A stretch of DNA of 64,000 nucleotides, taken from positions 1 to 64,000 of the forward strand of contig NZ_JAIFZQ010000004.1 in assembly GCF_019710585.1 (NCBI RefSeq), read 5' to 3'. Source of the stretch: Arthrobacter sp. MAHUQ-56 (GTDB lineage: Bacteria > Actinomycetota > Actinomycetes > Actinomycetales > Micrococcaceae). Position 1 is the stretch's first letter. The number at the start of each line of letters is the position of its first letter. A program made the position numbers and the translations under genes. The notes under the pieces were generated by a model that ran no database searches, had not been told where the DNA came from, and saw only the letters and a program-made list of their open reading frames with translations. Positions 37,187-46,776 of this stretch are shown here, in pieces.

Positions 37187-38755
37187 ATGGGAATCAGCAG
37201 CGGCGCAGTGAGCGGTTCAGGGGCGGGAATGGAGGGTGTTCATGCCTCTGTTGCTGCCCTTGACGCGCTGTTCCTGGAGGAGGCTGCGCTTGCTTCCGCT
37301 GGCGCTGCTGATGGTCACGGTGCTGGCTCCGGTGTGGATGTGTTGCAGCGGCAGTACGGGATCCGGCTGGAGCGGCTGGCCGGGTATTCGAAGCTGGAGT
37401 CAATGATTGCCGCCGCTAAAGCGCAGGACGCGGCCGACTGCATCGCGATCCAGCAGGCCATGACCCCGCCGGAGGCGTCCATGCAGGAGCGCACCTACGC
37501 TGAGATGTCCGTGGTGGAGGAGATCGCCGGGGTCCTGACCATCAGCTCCGCCTCGGCCGGCGCTTTCATCCACCAGGCGCAGCAGGTCTGCTCGCTGCCG
37601 CCCGTCATGAACGCACTGGCCGCCGGGGCCATCTCGTGGCAGCACGCGAAGGTGATCGTGGATGAAACCGAAGGCCTCAGCCCTGCCGGGGCAGCCTTGT
37701 TGGTGGCGCACTTCTTCGACCCCCACGCCCCGAACCCTGCCCGCGGCGCCGCACCCGGCGAACTCGTCCCGTCCCGGTTCCGGGCCAAGGCCCGTACCTG
37801 GCGGGAACGCCACCACCCCGAATCGATCGAGACCCGCCACACCAAAGGAGCCGCCGACCGGCGGATGGAATACCGGCCCGACCGGGACGGCATGGCCCGG
37901 GTGACGCTCTACCTCCCCGGCGACACCGCCTCCGCGATCTGGAACCGCACGACGGCCACCGCCCGCGGCCTGCAGGGCCCCGACGAACCGAGGACTATCT
38001 CCCAGCTCCGCCCCGACATCGCCGCCGGCCTGCTCCTCGGCGCCGGAAGCTCTCCCCACTCGGGCAACACAGACCCCGGCAAGGTCCCCGTCCCGCGGGC
38101 GGATGTGCTGGTGATGGTTCCGGTGTTATCCCTCCTTGGCGTCACCGACGAACCCGCCATCCTCGACGGCCACGGACCGATCCCCGCCTCGATGGCACGG
38201 CGGCTGGTCGCAGACGGGGCGGAGTCGTTCTACCGCGTCCTGGTCGACCCCCGCGACGGCGCACCCCTGGAGATCGGGCGCAGAAGCTACCGGCTCCCCG
38301 AGACAATCAAACGCTGGATCAGGATGCGGGACGGCAAGTGCACCTTCCCCGGCTGCACCAACCGCACCCCCGACAACGACACCGACCACCTCACCGCCTG
38401 GCACAACGGCGGCGAAACCGGCGCTTCCAACCTGGGACAACTCTGCCCGAAACACCACCGCCTCAAACACCACAGCGGCTGGACCCCCACCCCCGCCACC
38501 AACAACAAACCACCAGGCTGGACCTCACCCACCAGCCGCCACTACAACCCCGAACAACCCGACCCCGAACCAACCCACTGGCCTCATGGTGCACTGCCCC
38601 TTAACATCAATCCGCCACCCGAAGAACCACCCGGCGGCAACTTGCTCGACCCCGATGACCTCTGCCCCGCAGACCCGCTCTGGGACGATTTTTATGCAAA
38701 GCCCTTTGTCCTGCCGCCCGACCCCCAGACGGACTGGCGCCTGCTGCTGACGTAA
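37187..38755 (+). CDS. DUF222 domain HNH endonuclease
   Basis: A 522-residue protein of the actinobacterial 13E12-type family. DUF222 covers about residues 50-370. The C-terminal HNH nuclease lies at about residues 370-430: the zinc cysteines in CTFPGC and LCPKHH, the catalytic His in TDHLTAWHNGG and the closing HRLKHH are all present. The tail is Pro/Asn/Thr-rich. Members occur in many copies per genome; their cellular role is not settled. I chose ATG 37187 because the upstream TTG start adds a stretch with promoter-like sequence. Codon composition looks like its neighbours. No LexA box was seen upstream, unlike the short DUF222-like gene at 26.4 kb. Confidence 0.88.
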   Translation: MGISSGAVSGSGAGMEGVHASVAALDALFLEEAALASAGAADGHGAGSGVDVLQRQYGIRLERLAGYSKLESMIAAAKAQDAADCIAIQQAMTPPEASMQERTYAEMSVVEEIAGVLTISSASAGAFIHQAQQVCSLPPVMNALAAGAISWQHAKVIVDETEGLSPAGAALLVAHFFDPHAPNPARGAAPGELVPSRFRAKARTWRERHHPESIETRHTKGAADRRMEYRPDRDGMARVTLYLPGDTASAIWNRTTATARGLQGPDEPRTISQLRPDIAAGLLLGAGSSPHSGNTDPGKVPVPRADVLVMVPVLSLLGVTDEPAILDGHGPIPASMARRLVADGAESFYRVLVDPRDGAPLEIGRRSYRLPETIKRWIRMRDGKCTFPGCTNRTPDNDTDHLTAWHNGGETGASNLGQLCPKHHRLKHHSGWTPTPATNNKPPGWTSPTSRHYNPEQPDPEPTHWPHGALPLNINPPPEEPPGGNLLDPDDLCPADPLWDDFYAKPFVLPPDPQTDWRLLLT

Positions 38756-38866
38756 AGGCCTTGGCAGCAGCAGGTTAAGACCGGAGTTGCCGCGCGGAGT
38801 CCGTGGGGAGTCGCAGCGGTGGCTTGCAGTGCGTGGAGGGCCGGTGCCATTGGCAGAAGCACCCGG

Positions 38867-39991
38867 CTATTGCGTCCTGGGACGAGTCCCCAGGGCCATG
38901 GCAAGCAGGGCTGCGCGGCTGTGGACTCCGCAGGTCTGGAAAATTTGCTTGAACTGGTCCTGCACCGTGTACACCGTCACGTTATGGGCCTCGGCCATGG
39001 CCGCCGTGTCCACCCCTGCCGCGGCCAGCCGAAGAAGCTCCCCTTGCCGGGGCGTGAGGCCATATGCCCGGGCAAAGAGGTCGAGCCGTTCAGGAGCGGA
39101 ACAGGCCTGGATGGTCACTGCCAGGGGTGGGGTCGAACCAGGCATCCCGGACGCCATGCGACTCGCCCGGAGGGACGCCCAGTGCCCCGCCCCGACATGG
39201 ACCCGGCACTCCGCAAAGTGGGTATCAACGCCGGCCTCCCTGGCCATCAGTTGGGCAGCCACGTTCAGAACTTCAGCAGGAACATGCTGATGCGGGAACG
39301 GTCCGGGCTGCAGCAACTGCAGCCATTCGTCCACGGATGCGGTTTGGCCTGCTATCGCCAGTTCTTCGTCCAGGGTCAGGACGGCCTGCTCTGGAAGGTC
39401 CGGCCGCACGGCTGCAGGCTCCGAATTCGGTCCGGGTGCCGGCAAATTGCGGAACTCCCTGGCAGCTGCGCCGCGCAGCGCGGGCGTTAGTGCCTCTGCG
39501 ACCCGGCCAAGATAGCCAATCTCGTGGTCGGAAAAAGCGCCGGTGACACGGCCCGAGGCGCCTGTCCGCCACAGATCGAGCCATGCCCAGCAACCGTATT
39601 TGTCCGCGAACACGGCTGACAGCACGTCGCGGACGCCGTAGCGCTGCAGTAATCCATTCCAGACGGGGCTCTGTGAAGGGTCTCCTTGTGCCGCCCGCAT
39701 AAGGGTGGTTGCCGGAGGCGAAGCATGCATCAGGGAGGTCCACCGGCCCGGTCCGGAAAGGTACTTGAGGCGGATAAGGCGCGGCAGCTCCTGCGGGCAG
39801 GGAATCCTGGCCCGCGGCGCCATCCCGACAGCCGTCCGTGGATCGCAGAGGGGCCACACAAAGGCATCGAAGGCCAGCATCCTGCCAAGTTCGGCGAGCA
39901 CTGCTCCGCGCAGAACCTTGTGGTCCAGGTCCGAGCCTGCAAGGAGCCGGATGCGCTCCAGGCTTCGATCTTCAGCCCAGCCCTTGGTCAT
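38867..39991 (-). CDS. LuxR-type transcriptional regulator
   Basis: A 374-residue protein with a LuxR/GerE helix-turn-helix at the C-terminus (about 310-370): [20 protein letters not shown], then [20 protein letters not shown]. The about 300-residue N-terminal region is not a receiver domain and carries no P-loop; it may be a GAF-like sensor, as in many actinobacterial stand-alone regulators. The ligand is unknown. ATG 39991 lies 6 bases after CATACT. It diverges from a 92-residue gene, and the space between contains a 14-base palindrome. Confidence 0.85.
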   Translation of the reverse strand: MTKGWAEDRSLERIRLLAGSDLDHKVLRGAVLAELGRMLAFDAFVWPLCDPRTAVGMAPRARIPCPQELPRLIRLKYLSGPGRWTSLMHASPPATTLMRAAQGDPSQSPVWNGLLQRYGVRDVLSAVFADKYGCWAWLDLWRTGASGRVTGAFSDHEIGYLGRVAEALTPALRGAAAREFRNLPAPGPNSEPAAVRPDLPEQAVLTLDEELAIAGQTASVDEWLQLLQPGPFPHQHVPAEVLNVAAQLMAREAGVDTHFAECRVHVGAGHWASLRASRMASGMPGSTPPLAVTIQACSAPERLDLFARAYGLTPRQGELLRLAAAGVDTAAMAEAHNVTVYTVQDQFKQIFQTCGVHSRAALLAMALGTRPRTQ

Positions 39992-40052
39992 GTCCCCAGT
40001 ATGCTCCCGCACCGGTCTCCAACCGCAGGATCATCACTGCAAAGGCAAGCAA

Positions 40053-40066
40053 CCCAGATTTCTGGG
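40053..40066. promoter_or_regulatory. palindrome, candidate operator of the LuxR-type regulator
   Basis: CCCAGATTTCTGGG is a perfect inverted repeat (6-base arms, 2-base centre) in the 166-base space between the regulator start (39991) and the divergent gene (40158). Confidence 0.45.
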
Positions 40067-40157
40067 ATACCGGCCGCAGGCGCAGCGGTCTACCTTGGCA
40101 GCGTGGGAAGTCCCAGGGCTGGGGCAACCCGGGAAGAGAAAGCGAGGAGGAGCGGGC

Positions 40158-40436
40158 ATGTACACCCTGCAGATAGAACACAGCATCACGGACTTCGACA
40201 CCTGGAAGGCGGCCTTCGACCGGGATCCGGTTGGCAGGGCAGCTTCCGGCGTGCTCACGCACCGGATTGGCCGTCCGGTGGGCGAGCCACACTACATCGT
40301 GGTGGAACTGGACTTCGCACACCTCGCCCAGGCGGAGCGGTTGTTGATGAACCTGCGGACCAAGGTTTGGCGTTCCCCCGCGAATGCTCCCGCCCTCGCT
40401 GGCACACCGACCACCCGCATCATTGAAACGCAGTGA
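40158..40436 (+). CDS. small protein, possible dimeric alpha-beta barrel
   Basis: A 92-residue protein with GAGGAG 6 bases before ATG 40158. Its pattern of strand-helix-strand ([20 protein letters not shown], then [19 protein letters not shown]) resembles ferredoxin-like dimeric barrels such as antibiotic-biosynthesis-monooxygenase-like or cyclase-like proteins. It has no clear catalytic residues that I can name. Its position opposite the LuxR-type regulator suggests it may be a target. It ends 10 bases from the convergent gene at 40447. Confidence 0.6.
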   Translation: MYTLQIEHSITDFDTWKAAFDRDPVGRAASGVLTHRIGRPVGEPHYIVVELDFAHLAQAERLLMNLRTKVWRSPANAPALAGTPTTRIIETQ

Positions 40437-40446
40437 GCCCAAACCG

Positions 40447-40992
40447 TCAGGCGCGGCGGAAGACTGACCGCATGAACGGCCTGTAGGCCGGGTACTTTCC
40501 GTCGGCATCCGCACGTGGCCCGGCATCGGCGTCGGACGTGCCCGCTGAGCGCAGCTCAGTCACGTGCTGCAGGACGCCGCCCTCAACGCTGATGGCATGG
40601 CGGGTCCAGCCTGCGCCGCTTTGCCGCTCGACCCGGATGACGCCGCCGTGCCAGGTGCACCGCGCGGCGGCAGCGGGAGATGCGTCTGTGCTGTCGACGT
40701 AGTACCAGAGCACGTCCTTGCGGACGGGGTCGATGCTGAAGATGCCATGTCCTTCAAAGTGCCTGCCGTCGGCCTCCACGTGCCGGTAGCTCTGCACCAC
40801 CCCGAAGCCGCCAGCCAGGGGGCTGTAGGACACCTCAGCGTCCACGCTGCGCTCCGGCCCCCACGGACCGGCCGCCAGGAGGGTGGTCCCGCGCCAGTGA
40901 CCGATCAATTCTGTCAAGGCGGGATGGCCGGCGGCAGGCGCGCCAACGTCGTCGTGAACCTCCCAGCCGCCTCCCGGTGCGGATCCCTGCAC
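40447..40992 (-). CDS. DUF1579-like protein
   Basis: A 181-residue soluble protein with a beta-barrel pattern: LIGHWRGTTLLAAG, then EVSYSPLAGGFGVVQSYRH, HGIFSIDPVRKDVLWYYVDS and RHAISVEGG. This fits the DUF1579/lipocalin-like group of unknown function. The start is GTG 40992 with GAGGGGAG upstream. It faces the 92-residue gene with 10 bases between the stops. The function is not known. Confidence 0.6.
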   Translation of the reverse strand: MQGSAPGGGWEVHDDVGAPAAGHPALTELIGHWRGTTLLAAGPWGPERSVDAEVSYSPLAGGFGVVQSYRHVEADGRHFEGHGIFSIDPVRKDVLWYYVDSTDASPAAAARCTWHGGVIRVERQSGAGWTRHAISVEGGVLQHVTELRSAGTSDADAGPRADADGKYPAYRPFMRSVFRRA

Positions 40993-41088
40993 GGTACTCC
41001 CCTCACCCCGGCACGCTGGAAACAGCGCCGGATGGGGTTATCTTAAACCCGCGGTACCGCCCGTGTCCGGGGAACCACAGTGCTGCGG

Positions 41089-42450
41089 CTACACGGGTAC
41101 CCGGGCTGGGAACCCGAAGGTTTCCGACTCCTCGAACGGGCCTACGACAGTGACGGTGCGCGGCGCGGCGGCAAGCTCGGCCGCGAGCTCCTGCACCTGC
41201 TCTGCGGTGACCGCCTTGATGAGGCGCAGGGTCTCGTCGATGTCCTGGTACTCGCCTGAGACGAGCTCGGCACGGCCCAGCCGGGACATCCGGGACCCGG
41301 TGTCCTCAAGCGCCAGTACGATCCCGCCGCCGAGCTGGCCCACCGCCTTGCGGAGTTCGTCCTCGGATATGCCGTGCTCTGCCAGTTTGTCCAGCTCGAC
41401 CGCCAGCAGGTCCAGCACCTGCCGCACCTTGGACGGCGTGCAGCCGGCGTACATGCCGAAGTAGCCGGCGTCGGCGTAGGAGGATGCGAAGGAGTAGGTG
41501 GAGTACACCAGGCCACGCTTCTCGCGGATCTCCTGGAACAGCCTGGAAGACATGCCGCCGCCCAGGACCGCATTCAGGACACTCATCACGTAGCGCCGTT
41601 CGTCCGTGGCCACGATGGTGGGGCATCCCATGATGATGTTCGCCTGCTCCACGGCACGCTTGACCACGTGAAGGCCCGCCGTTCCTGTGATCAGCGCACG
41701 TTCGGTGGAGCGGCGCTTCACCGGGGCAGCGTCGGCTTCAAGCGACCACCCGGCGGACTCAAGGGCATCAACCACAAGCCCGCAGACGACGTCGTGGTCC
41801 AGCCCGCCAGCCGCGGTGATGACCAGTTCCTCCGGTTTGTAGTACCGGCGGTAGTGCTCCCACACCGAGTCGCGGGCCACGGCCTTGATCGCGGCGGGAG
41901 TACCGCCGATGGGCCGGCCCAGGGGGTGGCTGCCCAGGACAGCGGCAACAAAATGCTCGTGGGCGACGTCCGTGGGGTCATCGCTGTCCATGGCGATTTC
42001 CTCGAGGATGACGTCGCGCTCCTGCTCCATCTCGTCCGGATCCAGCACGGCGCCGGTGATCATGTCCGCGATGACATCGATGGCCATGGGCAGGTCGGTG
42101 TCCAGGACGCGGGCAAAGTAGCAGGTGCTTTCCTTGGCCGTGGCGGCGTTGGATTCTCCACCCACTTCGTCAAATGCGGAGGCGATCTCCAGCGCCGTAC
42201 GCCGCTTGGTCCCCTTGAACAGGAGGTGCTCCAGGAAGTGGGTGGAACCGTGCTGGCCGGGGGCCTCGTCGCGGGACCCCACGCCAACCCAGAACCCGAT
42301 CGTGGCCGACCGCTGGCCCGGCATCGCCTCGGTCAGTACCCGCACTCCCCCGGGCAGCACGGACCGGCGCACCTCGGACCCTCCGTCGGAGCCGTGGACC
42401 AGGGTGTCACCGGCGTGGTTCTGCTCAAGCGGCAGGGGTACAACAGTCAT
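41089..42450 (-). CDS. M16-family zinc metallopeptidase
   Basis: A 453-residue pitrilysin/processing-protease type enzyme. The inverted zinc motif HFLEH is in THFLEHLLFKGT (about residues 66-77), with a downstream Glu in the ESTCYFARV region (about 110-150) as second ligand. The second, non-catalytic M16 domain covers about 190-420 (GMSSRLFQEIREKRGLVYST at about 293). AAAGG lies 5 bases before ATG 42450. It follows pnp after a strong hairpin, the arrangement seen in many actinobacteria and Bacillus. The substrate is unknown. Confidence 0.9.
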   Translation of the reverse strand: MTVVPLPLEQNHAGDTLVHGSDGGSEVRRSVLPGGVRVLTEAMPGQRSATIGFWVGVGSRDEAPGQHGSTHFLEHLLFKGTKRRTALEIASAFDEVGGESNAATAKESTCYFARVLDTDLPMAIDVIADMITGAVLDPDEMEQERDVILEEIAMDSDDPTDVAHEHFVAAVLGSHPLGRPIGGTPAAIKAVARDSVWEHYRRYYKPEELVITAAGGLDHDVVCGLVVDALESAGWSLEADAAPVKRRSTERALITGTAGLHVVKRAVEQANIIMGCPTIVATDERRYVMSVLNAVLGGGMSSRLFQEIREKRGLVYSTYSFASSYADAGYFGMYAGCTPSKVRQVLDLLAVELDKLAEHGISEDELRKAVGQLGGGIVLALEDTGSRMSRLGRAELVSGEYQDIDETLRLIKAVTAEQVQELAAELAAAPRTVTVVGPFEESETFGFPARVPV

Positions 42451-42495
42451 GAAGGCCTTTCAAAGGGGGCAGCCGGATCTGGCTGCCATCGTAAC

Positions 42496-42530
42496 AGCGG
42501 CGGGGCCGGTGGATCATCCACCGGCCCCGC
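42496..42530. terminator. terminator between pnp and M16 gene
   Basis: A near-complete 35-base palindrome: CGGCGGGGCCGGTGGAT, one C, and the full complement. It lies 34 bases past the pnp stop on the minus strand. Confidence 0.88.
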
Positions 42531-42564
42531 CGATTCAGTGCTATGCAGGAAGTCCGGAAACTGC

Positions 42565-44823
42565 CTAGGCCTCGGAGCCTTCAGCGGGCTCCGAAGCGTG
42601 GGCACGCTCGGTGTCGCCGGCGGCCTCGTCCTCGGCTACCACCGGGGCGAGGGAGAGCTTGCCGCGGTCATCGATCTTGGTGATTTCCACCTGGATCTTC
42701 TGGCCGACCGAGACGACGTCATCGACGTTGTCCACGCGCTTGCCGTTGGCGAGCTTCCGCAGTTCGGAGATGTGCAGGAGGCCGTCCTTGCCCGGGGTCA
42801 GCGACACGAAGGCACCGAAGGTGGTGGTCTTGACGACCGTACCCAGGTAGCGCTCGCCGATTTCCGGGACCTGCGGGTTCGCGATGGCGTTGATGGCGGA
42901 GCGTGCTGCTTCTGCAGACGGACCGTTGGTAGCGCCAATGTAGACCGTGCCGTCGTCCTCGATGGAGATGTCGGCGCCGGTGTCTTCCTGGATCTGGTTG
43001 ATCATCTTGCCCTTGGGGCCGATGACCTCGCCGATCTTGTCCACGGGGATCTTCACGGCGATGACGCGCGGAGCGAACTCGGAGAGCTCGTCCGGGGTGT
43101 CGATGGCCGAGTTGATGACCTCGAGGATGTGCAGGCGGGCTTCGCGGGCCTGCTTCAGGGCTGCCGCCAGGACCGAGGCGGGGATGCCGTCCAGCTTGGT
43201 GTCCAGCTGGATGGCGGTGACGAACTCGGAGGTACCGGCAACCTTGAAGTCCATGTCACCGAAGGCATCTTCGGCGCCGAGGATGTCGGTCAGTGCCGCG
43301 TAGCGGGTCTGGCCGTCAACCTGGTCGGAGACCAGGCCCATGGCGATGCCGGCGACGGCGGCCTTCAGGGGCACACCGGCGTTCAGCATGGACAGGGTGG
43401 AGGCGCAGACGGAACCCATCGACGTCGAACCGTTGGAACCGAGGGCCTCGGATACCTGGCGGATGGCGTAGGGGAATTCCTCGCGGGACGGCAGGACCGG
43501 CACCAGAGCGCGCTCGGCCAGGGCGCCGTGGCCGATTTCGCGGCGCTTGGGCGAGCCCACGCGGCCGGTTTCACCGGTGGAGTACGGCGGGAAGTTGTAG
43601 TTGTGCATGTAGCGCTTGGTCTTCACCGGCGACAGCGAGTCGATCTGCTGTTCCATCTTCAGCATGTTCAGCGTGGTGACACCCATGATCTGGGTCTCGC
43701 CGCGCTCGAAGATGGCGGAGCCGTGGACGCGGGGAAGGACCTCGACCTCGGCGGTGAGCTGGCGGATATCCGTCAGGCCACGGCCGTCGATGCGGACCTG
43801 GTCCTTGAGGATGCGCTGGCGCACCACGTGCTTGGTGACCGAGCGGAACGCTGCGGACAGCTCCTTCTCGCGGCCTTCGAACTGGCCGGCAAGGTCGGCG
43901 AGGACCTCGTCCTTCAGGGCGTCAGAGGCGTTGTCGCGTTCCTGCTTGTCGGCGATTTGGAAGACAGCAGCCAGTTTCTCCGCGGCAGCGGACTCGACGG
44001 CGGCGTAAGCGTCGTCCTCGTAGTCCAGGAAGACCGGGAATTCGACGGTGGGCTTGGCCGCACGGGCAGCCAGGTCAGCCTGGGCGTCGCAGAGTGCCTT
44101 GATGAACGGTTTGGCAGCCTCGAGGCCTTCGGCAACGACTTCCTCGGTGGGGGCCGTGGCACCCTGTTCCTTGATGAGGTTCCAGGAGTTGTCGGTTGCT
44201 TCGGCTTCGACCATCATGATGGCGACGTCGTCACCGGCCACGCGGCCGGCCACCACCATGTTGAACACCGAGTTCTCCAGCTGGGAGTGCTTGGGGAACG
44301 CAACCCACTGGGAGCCGTTTTCGTCGGCGACCAGGGCAACGCGGACGCCACCGATGGGGCCGGAGAACGGCAGCCCGGAGAGCTGGGTGGACATGGAGGA
44401 AGCGTTGATGGCTACCACGTCGTAGAGCTCGTCCGGGTTGATGGCCAGGACGGTCACCACGATCTGGACCTCGTTGCGCAGGCCCTTGATGAAGGCGGGG
44501 CGCAGCGGACGGTCCATCAGGCGGCAGGCCAGGATGGCTTCGGTGGACGGGCGGCCTTCGCGGCGGAAGAACGAGCCCGGGATGCGGCCGGCGGCGTACA
44601 TGCGCTCTTCGACGTCGACCGTCAGCGGGAAGAAGTCGAAGCCCTCACGCGGGTGCTTGCCGGCGGTGGTGGCGGACAGCAGGGCGGTGTCATCGTCGAT
44701 GTACACCATGGCAGCGCCTGCTGCCTGCTTGGCGAGGCGGCCGGTTTCGAAGCGGATGACCCGCTTGCCGAAACGGCCATTGTCAATGACTGCCTCTGAG
44801 AACTGGATTTCGGGACCCTCCAA
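42565..44823 (-). CDS. pnp: polyribonucleotide nucleotidyltransferase (PNPase)
   Basis: A 752-residue phosphorolytic 3'-5' exoribonuclease, called guanosine pentaphosphate synthetase I in streptomycetes. Two RNase-PH domains (about 15-250 and 350-580; active-site segment [21 protein letters not shown] near 490) are followed by KH (about 605-665, [16 protein letters not shown]) and S1 (about 680-740, [20 protein letters not shown]). I use TTG 44823 because GGAGGTGA lies 5-7 bases before it and it restores the usual N-terminus (M/L)[15 protein letters not shown]. An in-frame ATG pair 15 codons upstream has no comparable site. The acidic C-terminus is ordinary. Confidence 0.95.
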   Translation of the reverse strand: MEGPEIQFSEAVIDNGRFGKRVIRFETGRLAKQAAGAAMVYIDDDTALLSATTAGKHPREGFDFFPLTVDVEERMYAAGRIPGSFFRREGRPSTEAILACRLMDRPLRPAFIKGLRNEVQIVVTVLAINPDELYDVVAINASSMSTQLSGLPFSGPIGGVRVALVADENGSQWVAFPKHSQLENSVFNMVVAGRVAGDDVAIMMVEAEATDNSWNLIKEQGATAPTEEVVAEGLEAAKPFIKALCDAQADLAARAAKPTVEFPVFLDYEDDAYAAVESAAAEKLAAVFQIADKQERDNASDALKDEVLADLAGQFEGREKELSAAFRSVTKHVVRQRILKDQVRIDGRGLTDIRQLTAEVEVLPRVHGSAIFERGETQIMGVTTLNMLKMEQQIDSLSPVKTKRYMHNYNFPPYSTGETGRVGSPKRREIGHGALAERALVPVLPSREEFPYAIRQVSEALGSNGSTSMGSVCASTLSMLNAGVPLKAAVAGIAMGLVSDQVDGQTRYAALTDILGAEDAFGDMDFKVAGTSEFVTAIQLDTKLDGIPASVLAAALKQAREARLHILEVINSAIDTPDELSEFAPRVIAVKIPVDKIGEVIGPKGKMINQIQEDTGADISIEDDGTVYIGATNGPSAEAARSAINAIANPQVPEIGERYLGTVVKTTTFGAFVSLTPGKDGLLHISELRKLANGKRVDNVDDVVSVGQKIQVEITKIDDRGKLSLAPVVAEDEAAGDTERAHASEPAEGSEA

Positions 44824-44929
44824 GAGAGTCACCTCCGTTTCTGTTTCACGGAAGTCCAGCCGCATCAACCCAGCCCAGCATCTGTCTACTGGCCCTGCAC
44901 CCGGTCATCGATCGAGACCCACGGGCCGC

Positions 44930-44950
44930 CGGCTTCAGTCGCTGAAGCCG
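44930..44950 (-). promoter_or_regulatory. hairpin in the pnp leader
   Basis: CGGCTTCAG, TCG loop, CTGAAGCCG: a 9-base perfect stem about 105 bases before the pnp start. A stem here could serve PNPase autoregulation as described in E. coli; this is inferred by analogy. Confidence 0.45.
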
Positions 44951-45022
44951 TTCCCGGGGATCACTACCGAGGACCGCGAATGCGTGATGCGGTTGATCCT
45001 CCTGTTTAGTTTTTCTTTTGGA

Positions 45023-45054
45023 AAGGGCGGCCCATTCCATGGTGGAAGGGCCGC
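45023..45054 (-). terminator. hairpin after rpsO
   Basis: GGGCGGCCC with its complement, extended by TTCC/GGAA inside, 13 bases past the rpsO stop. There is no U-tract on the minus strand, so it may be a processing or partial termination site between rpsO and pnp. Confidence 0.6.
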
Positions 45055-45066
45055 CCCAAAGCCAGA

Positions 45067-45336
45067 CTAGCGGCGCAGGCCGAGGCGCTCGATGAGCGAA
45101 CGGTAGCGGGCGATGTCGGTCTTCTTGAGGTAGCTCAGCATACGCTTGCGACGACCAACCATGGCCAGCAGACCGCGCTGGGTGTGGAAGTCGTGCTTGT
45201 GCTCCTTCATGTGCTCAGTCAGATCCTTGATCCGCTGGGTCAGAACGGCAACCTGGACCTCGGGCGAACCGGTGTCGCCTTCCCCGGTTGCGTATTCCTT
45301 GATGATGGACTGCTTTACAGCGGCGTCAAGTGCCAC
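45067..45336 (-). CDS. rpsO: 30S ribosomal protein S15
   Basis: An 89-residue S15 with the conserved [17 protein letters not shown] (about 20-36), [18 protein letters not shown] (about 38-55) and KRMLSYLK (about 63-70) segments; it binds the central domain of 16S rRNA. The start is GTG 45336 with AAGGAG 5 bases away. pnp is downstream on the same strand, the common bacterial rpsO-pnp order. The 183-base space behind kynU carries its promoter but no gene. Confidence 0.97.
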   Translation of the reverse strand: MALDAAVKQSIIKEYATGEGDTGSPEVQVAVLTQRIKDLTEHMKEHKHDFHTQRGLLAMVGRRKRMLSYLKKTDIARYRSLIERLGLRR

Positions 45337-45519
45337 AATTACTCCTTGGGAATGTGCCGTGCGGGCCCGGTCGGAAACTCACCGCCGGGTCTGCCGCCTG
45401 CGTCCAGGACCGGTACACCGGATCTGGCCATGGGCAACAGGACCCAGCCGCCACGGACTGCAGCCGGATCCATCGTCCAGTTTACCGGCCGCGCCCTAAC
45501 CTTGTCGAAACAGCGCCGA

Positions 45520-46776
45520 TCAGCCGGCCAGCCTGTCACGGATGGCTGCCATGCCCTGCAGGACTTCCCCGAAGCTGGTGCTCAGCGGCGACAGGCCCAC
45601 GCGGATGCCGCGCGGTGCCCGGAAGTCGGGGATCACGTCCTGGTCCCACAGCGCCTCCACGGTGGCCTTGGTGAAGTCCGGGTGGTCCACCGTGATGTGG
45701 CTTCCGCGCAGGGCGGGGTCGCGCGGCGAGGCCAGTTCAGCGCCCAGCGGTGCCAGCCACGCGTCGAACAGCTCCACGGCGAAGGCTGTCAGCTTCTCGG
45801 ATTTGGCCCGGACAGCGGCCATGGAGGCTTCCTCGATGAGGTCCAGGCTGCCCTGCATGGCCAGCATCCCGAAGATGGCGGGGGTGCCGCTGAGGAACCC
45901 GCGGATACCCTCGGCGGGTTGGTAGCCGGCCCCCATTTCGAAGGCGTCCTTGCGGCCCATCCATCCCCAGATGGGCTGGTTCAGCGAGTCCAGGTGCCGG
46001 ACGTTGACATACGCGAACGCTGGGGAGCCCGGGCCGCCGTTGAGGTATTTGTAGGTGCAGCCCGCAGCGAAGTCCACGGCTGCGCCGTCGAGGTCGATCT
46101 CCACCGACCCCGCTGAATGGCACAGGTCCCACACCACCAGGGCGCCGGCGTCGTGCACCGCCGCGGTGATTGCCGGGAGGTCCGCCAGGTGCCCGGAGCG
46201 GTAGGCGATGTGGCTGAGGAGTACGACGGCGGTGCGCGGCCCTGCTGCTTCGCGCACCTGTTCAACGGTCACCCCGGCTGCGGGATCGGGAGTGATCCAG
46301 CGCAGCGTCAGGCCTTCCTCAAGGGCGATACCTTCCACGAGGTAGCGGTCGGTGGGAAAGTTTTCGGTGTCCAGCACCAACTCATTGCGGTCCGGGTCCT
46401 GCACTGCGGCCAGGGCCGCCCGGATCAGCTTGTACAGCACCACGGTGGTGGAATCGGCGATGATGGTCTGGCCCGGGGCGGCCCCAAGTACCGCCCGGCC
46501 CAGCTGGTCCCCGATCGCGTGGGGCAGGTTGAGCCAGCGTTCGTCCCAGCCGCGGATGAGCCGGCCGCCCCATTCCTCATTGATGAAGGCGGCGATGTCC
46601 TCCGCTGTCCGCTTCAGGGGCCGGCCCAAAGAGTTGCCGTCCAGGTAGGACAGGGCGGTGTCGGTACCGACGAAGTGGCCGCGGTACTGGGCCAGCGGAT
46701 CCTGGCGGTCAAGCTCCGCGGCGCGCTGCTCCAATGCCCCGGCGGCTGCTGGAATGTCTTGCAGGTGTTGGCTCAT
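45520..46776 (-). CDS. kynU: kynureninase
   Basis: A 418-residue PLP enzyme that splits kynurenine (or 3-hydroxykynurenine) into anthranilate and alanine. Typical motifs are YLDGNSLGRPLK (about 43-54), VWDLCHSAGSVEIDLDG (about 213-229) and the PLP-Lys motif FAAGCTYKYLNGGPGSPAF (about 235-253). ATG 46776 overlaps the kynA stop by 4 bases, so both are translated together. The frame is open further upstream but only inside kynA. Confidence 0.93.
   Translation of the reverse strand: MSQHLQDIPAAAGALEQRAAELDRQDPLAQYRGHFVGTDTALSYLDGNSLGRPLKRTAEDIAAFINEEWGGRLIRGWDERWLNLPHAIGDQLGRAVLGAAPGQTIIADSTTVVLYKLIRAALAAVQDPDRNELVLDTENFPTDRYLVEGIALEEGLTLRWITPDPAAGVTVEQVREAAGPRTAVVLLSHIAYRSGHLADLPAITAAVHDAGALVVWDLCHSAGSVEIDLDGAAVDFAAGCTYKYLNGGPGSPAFAYVNVRHLDSLNQPIWGWMGRKDAFEMGAGYQPAEGIRGFLSGTPAIFGMLAMQGSLDLIEEASMAAVRAKSEKLTAFAVELFDAWLAPLGAELASPRDPALRGSHITVDHPDFTKATVEALWDQDVIPDFRAPRGIRVGLSPLSTSFGEVLQGMAAIRDRLAG

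Noticed and set aside
41374..44799. A 1141-residue open frame opposite the M16 protease and pnp
   Set aside because: Same GC-driven shadow; pnp and the protease have clear motifs and starts on the other strand.
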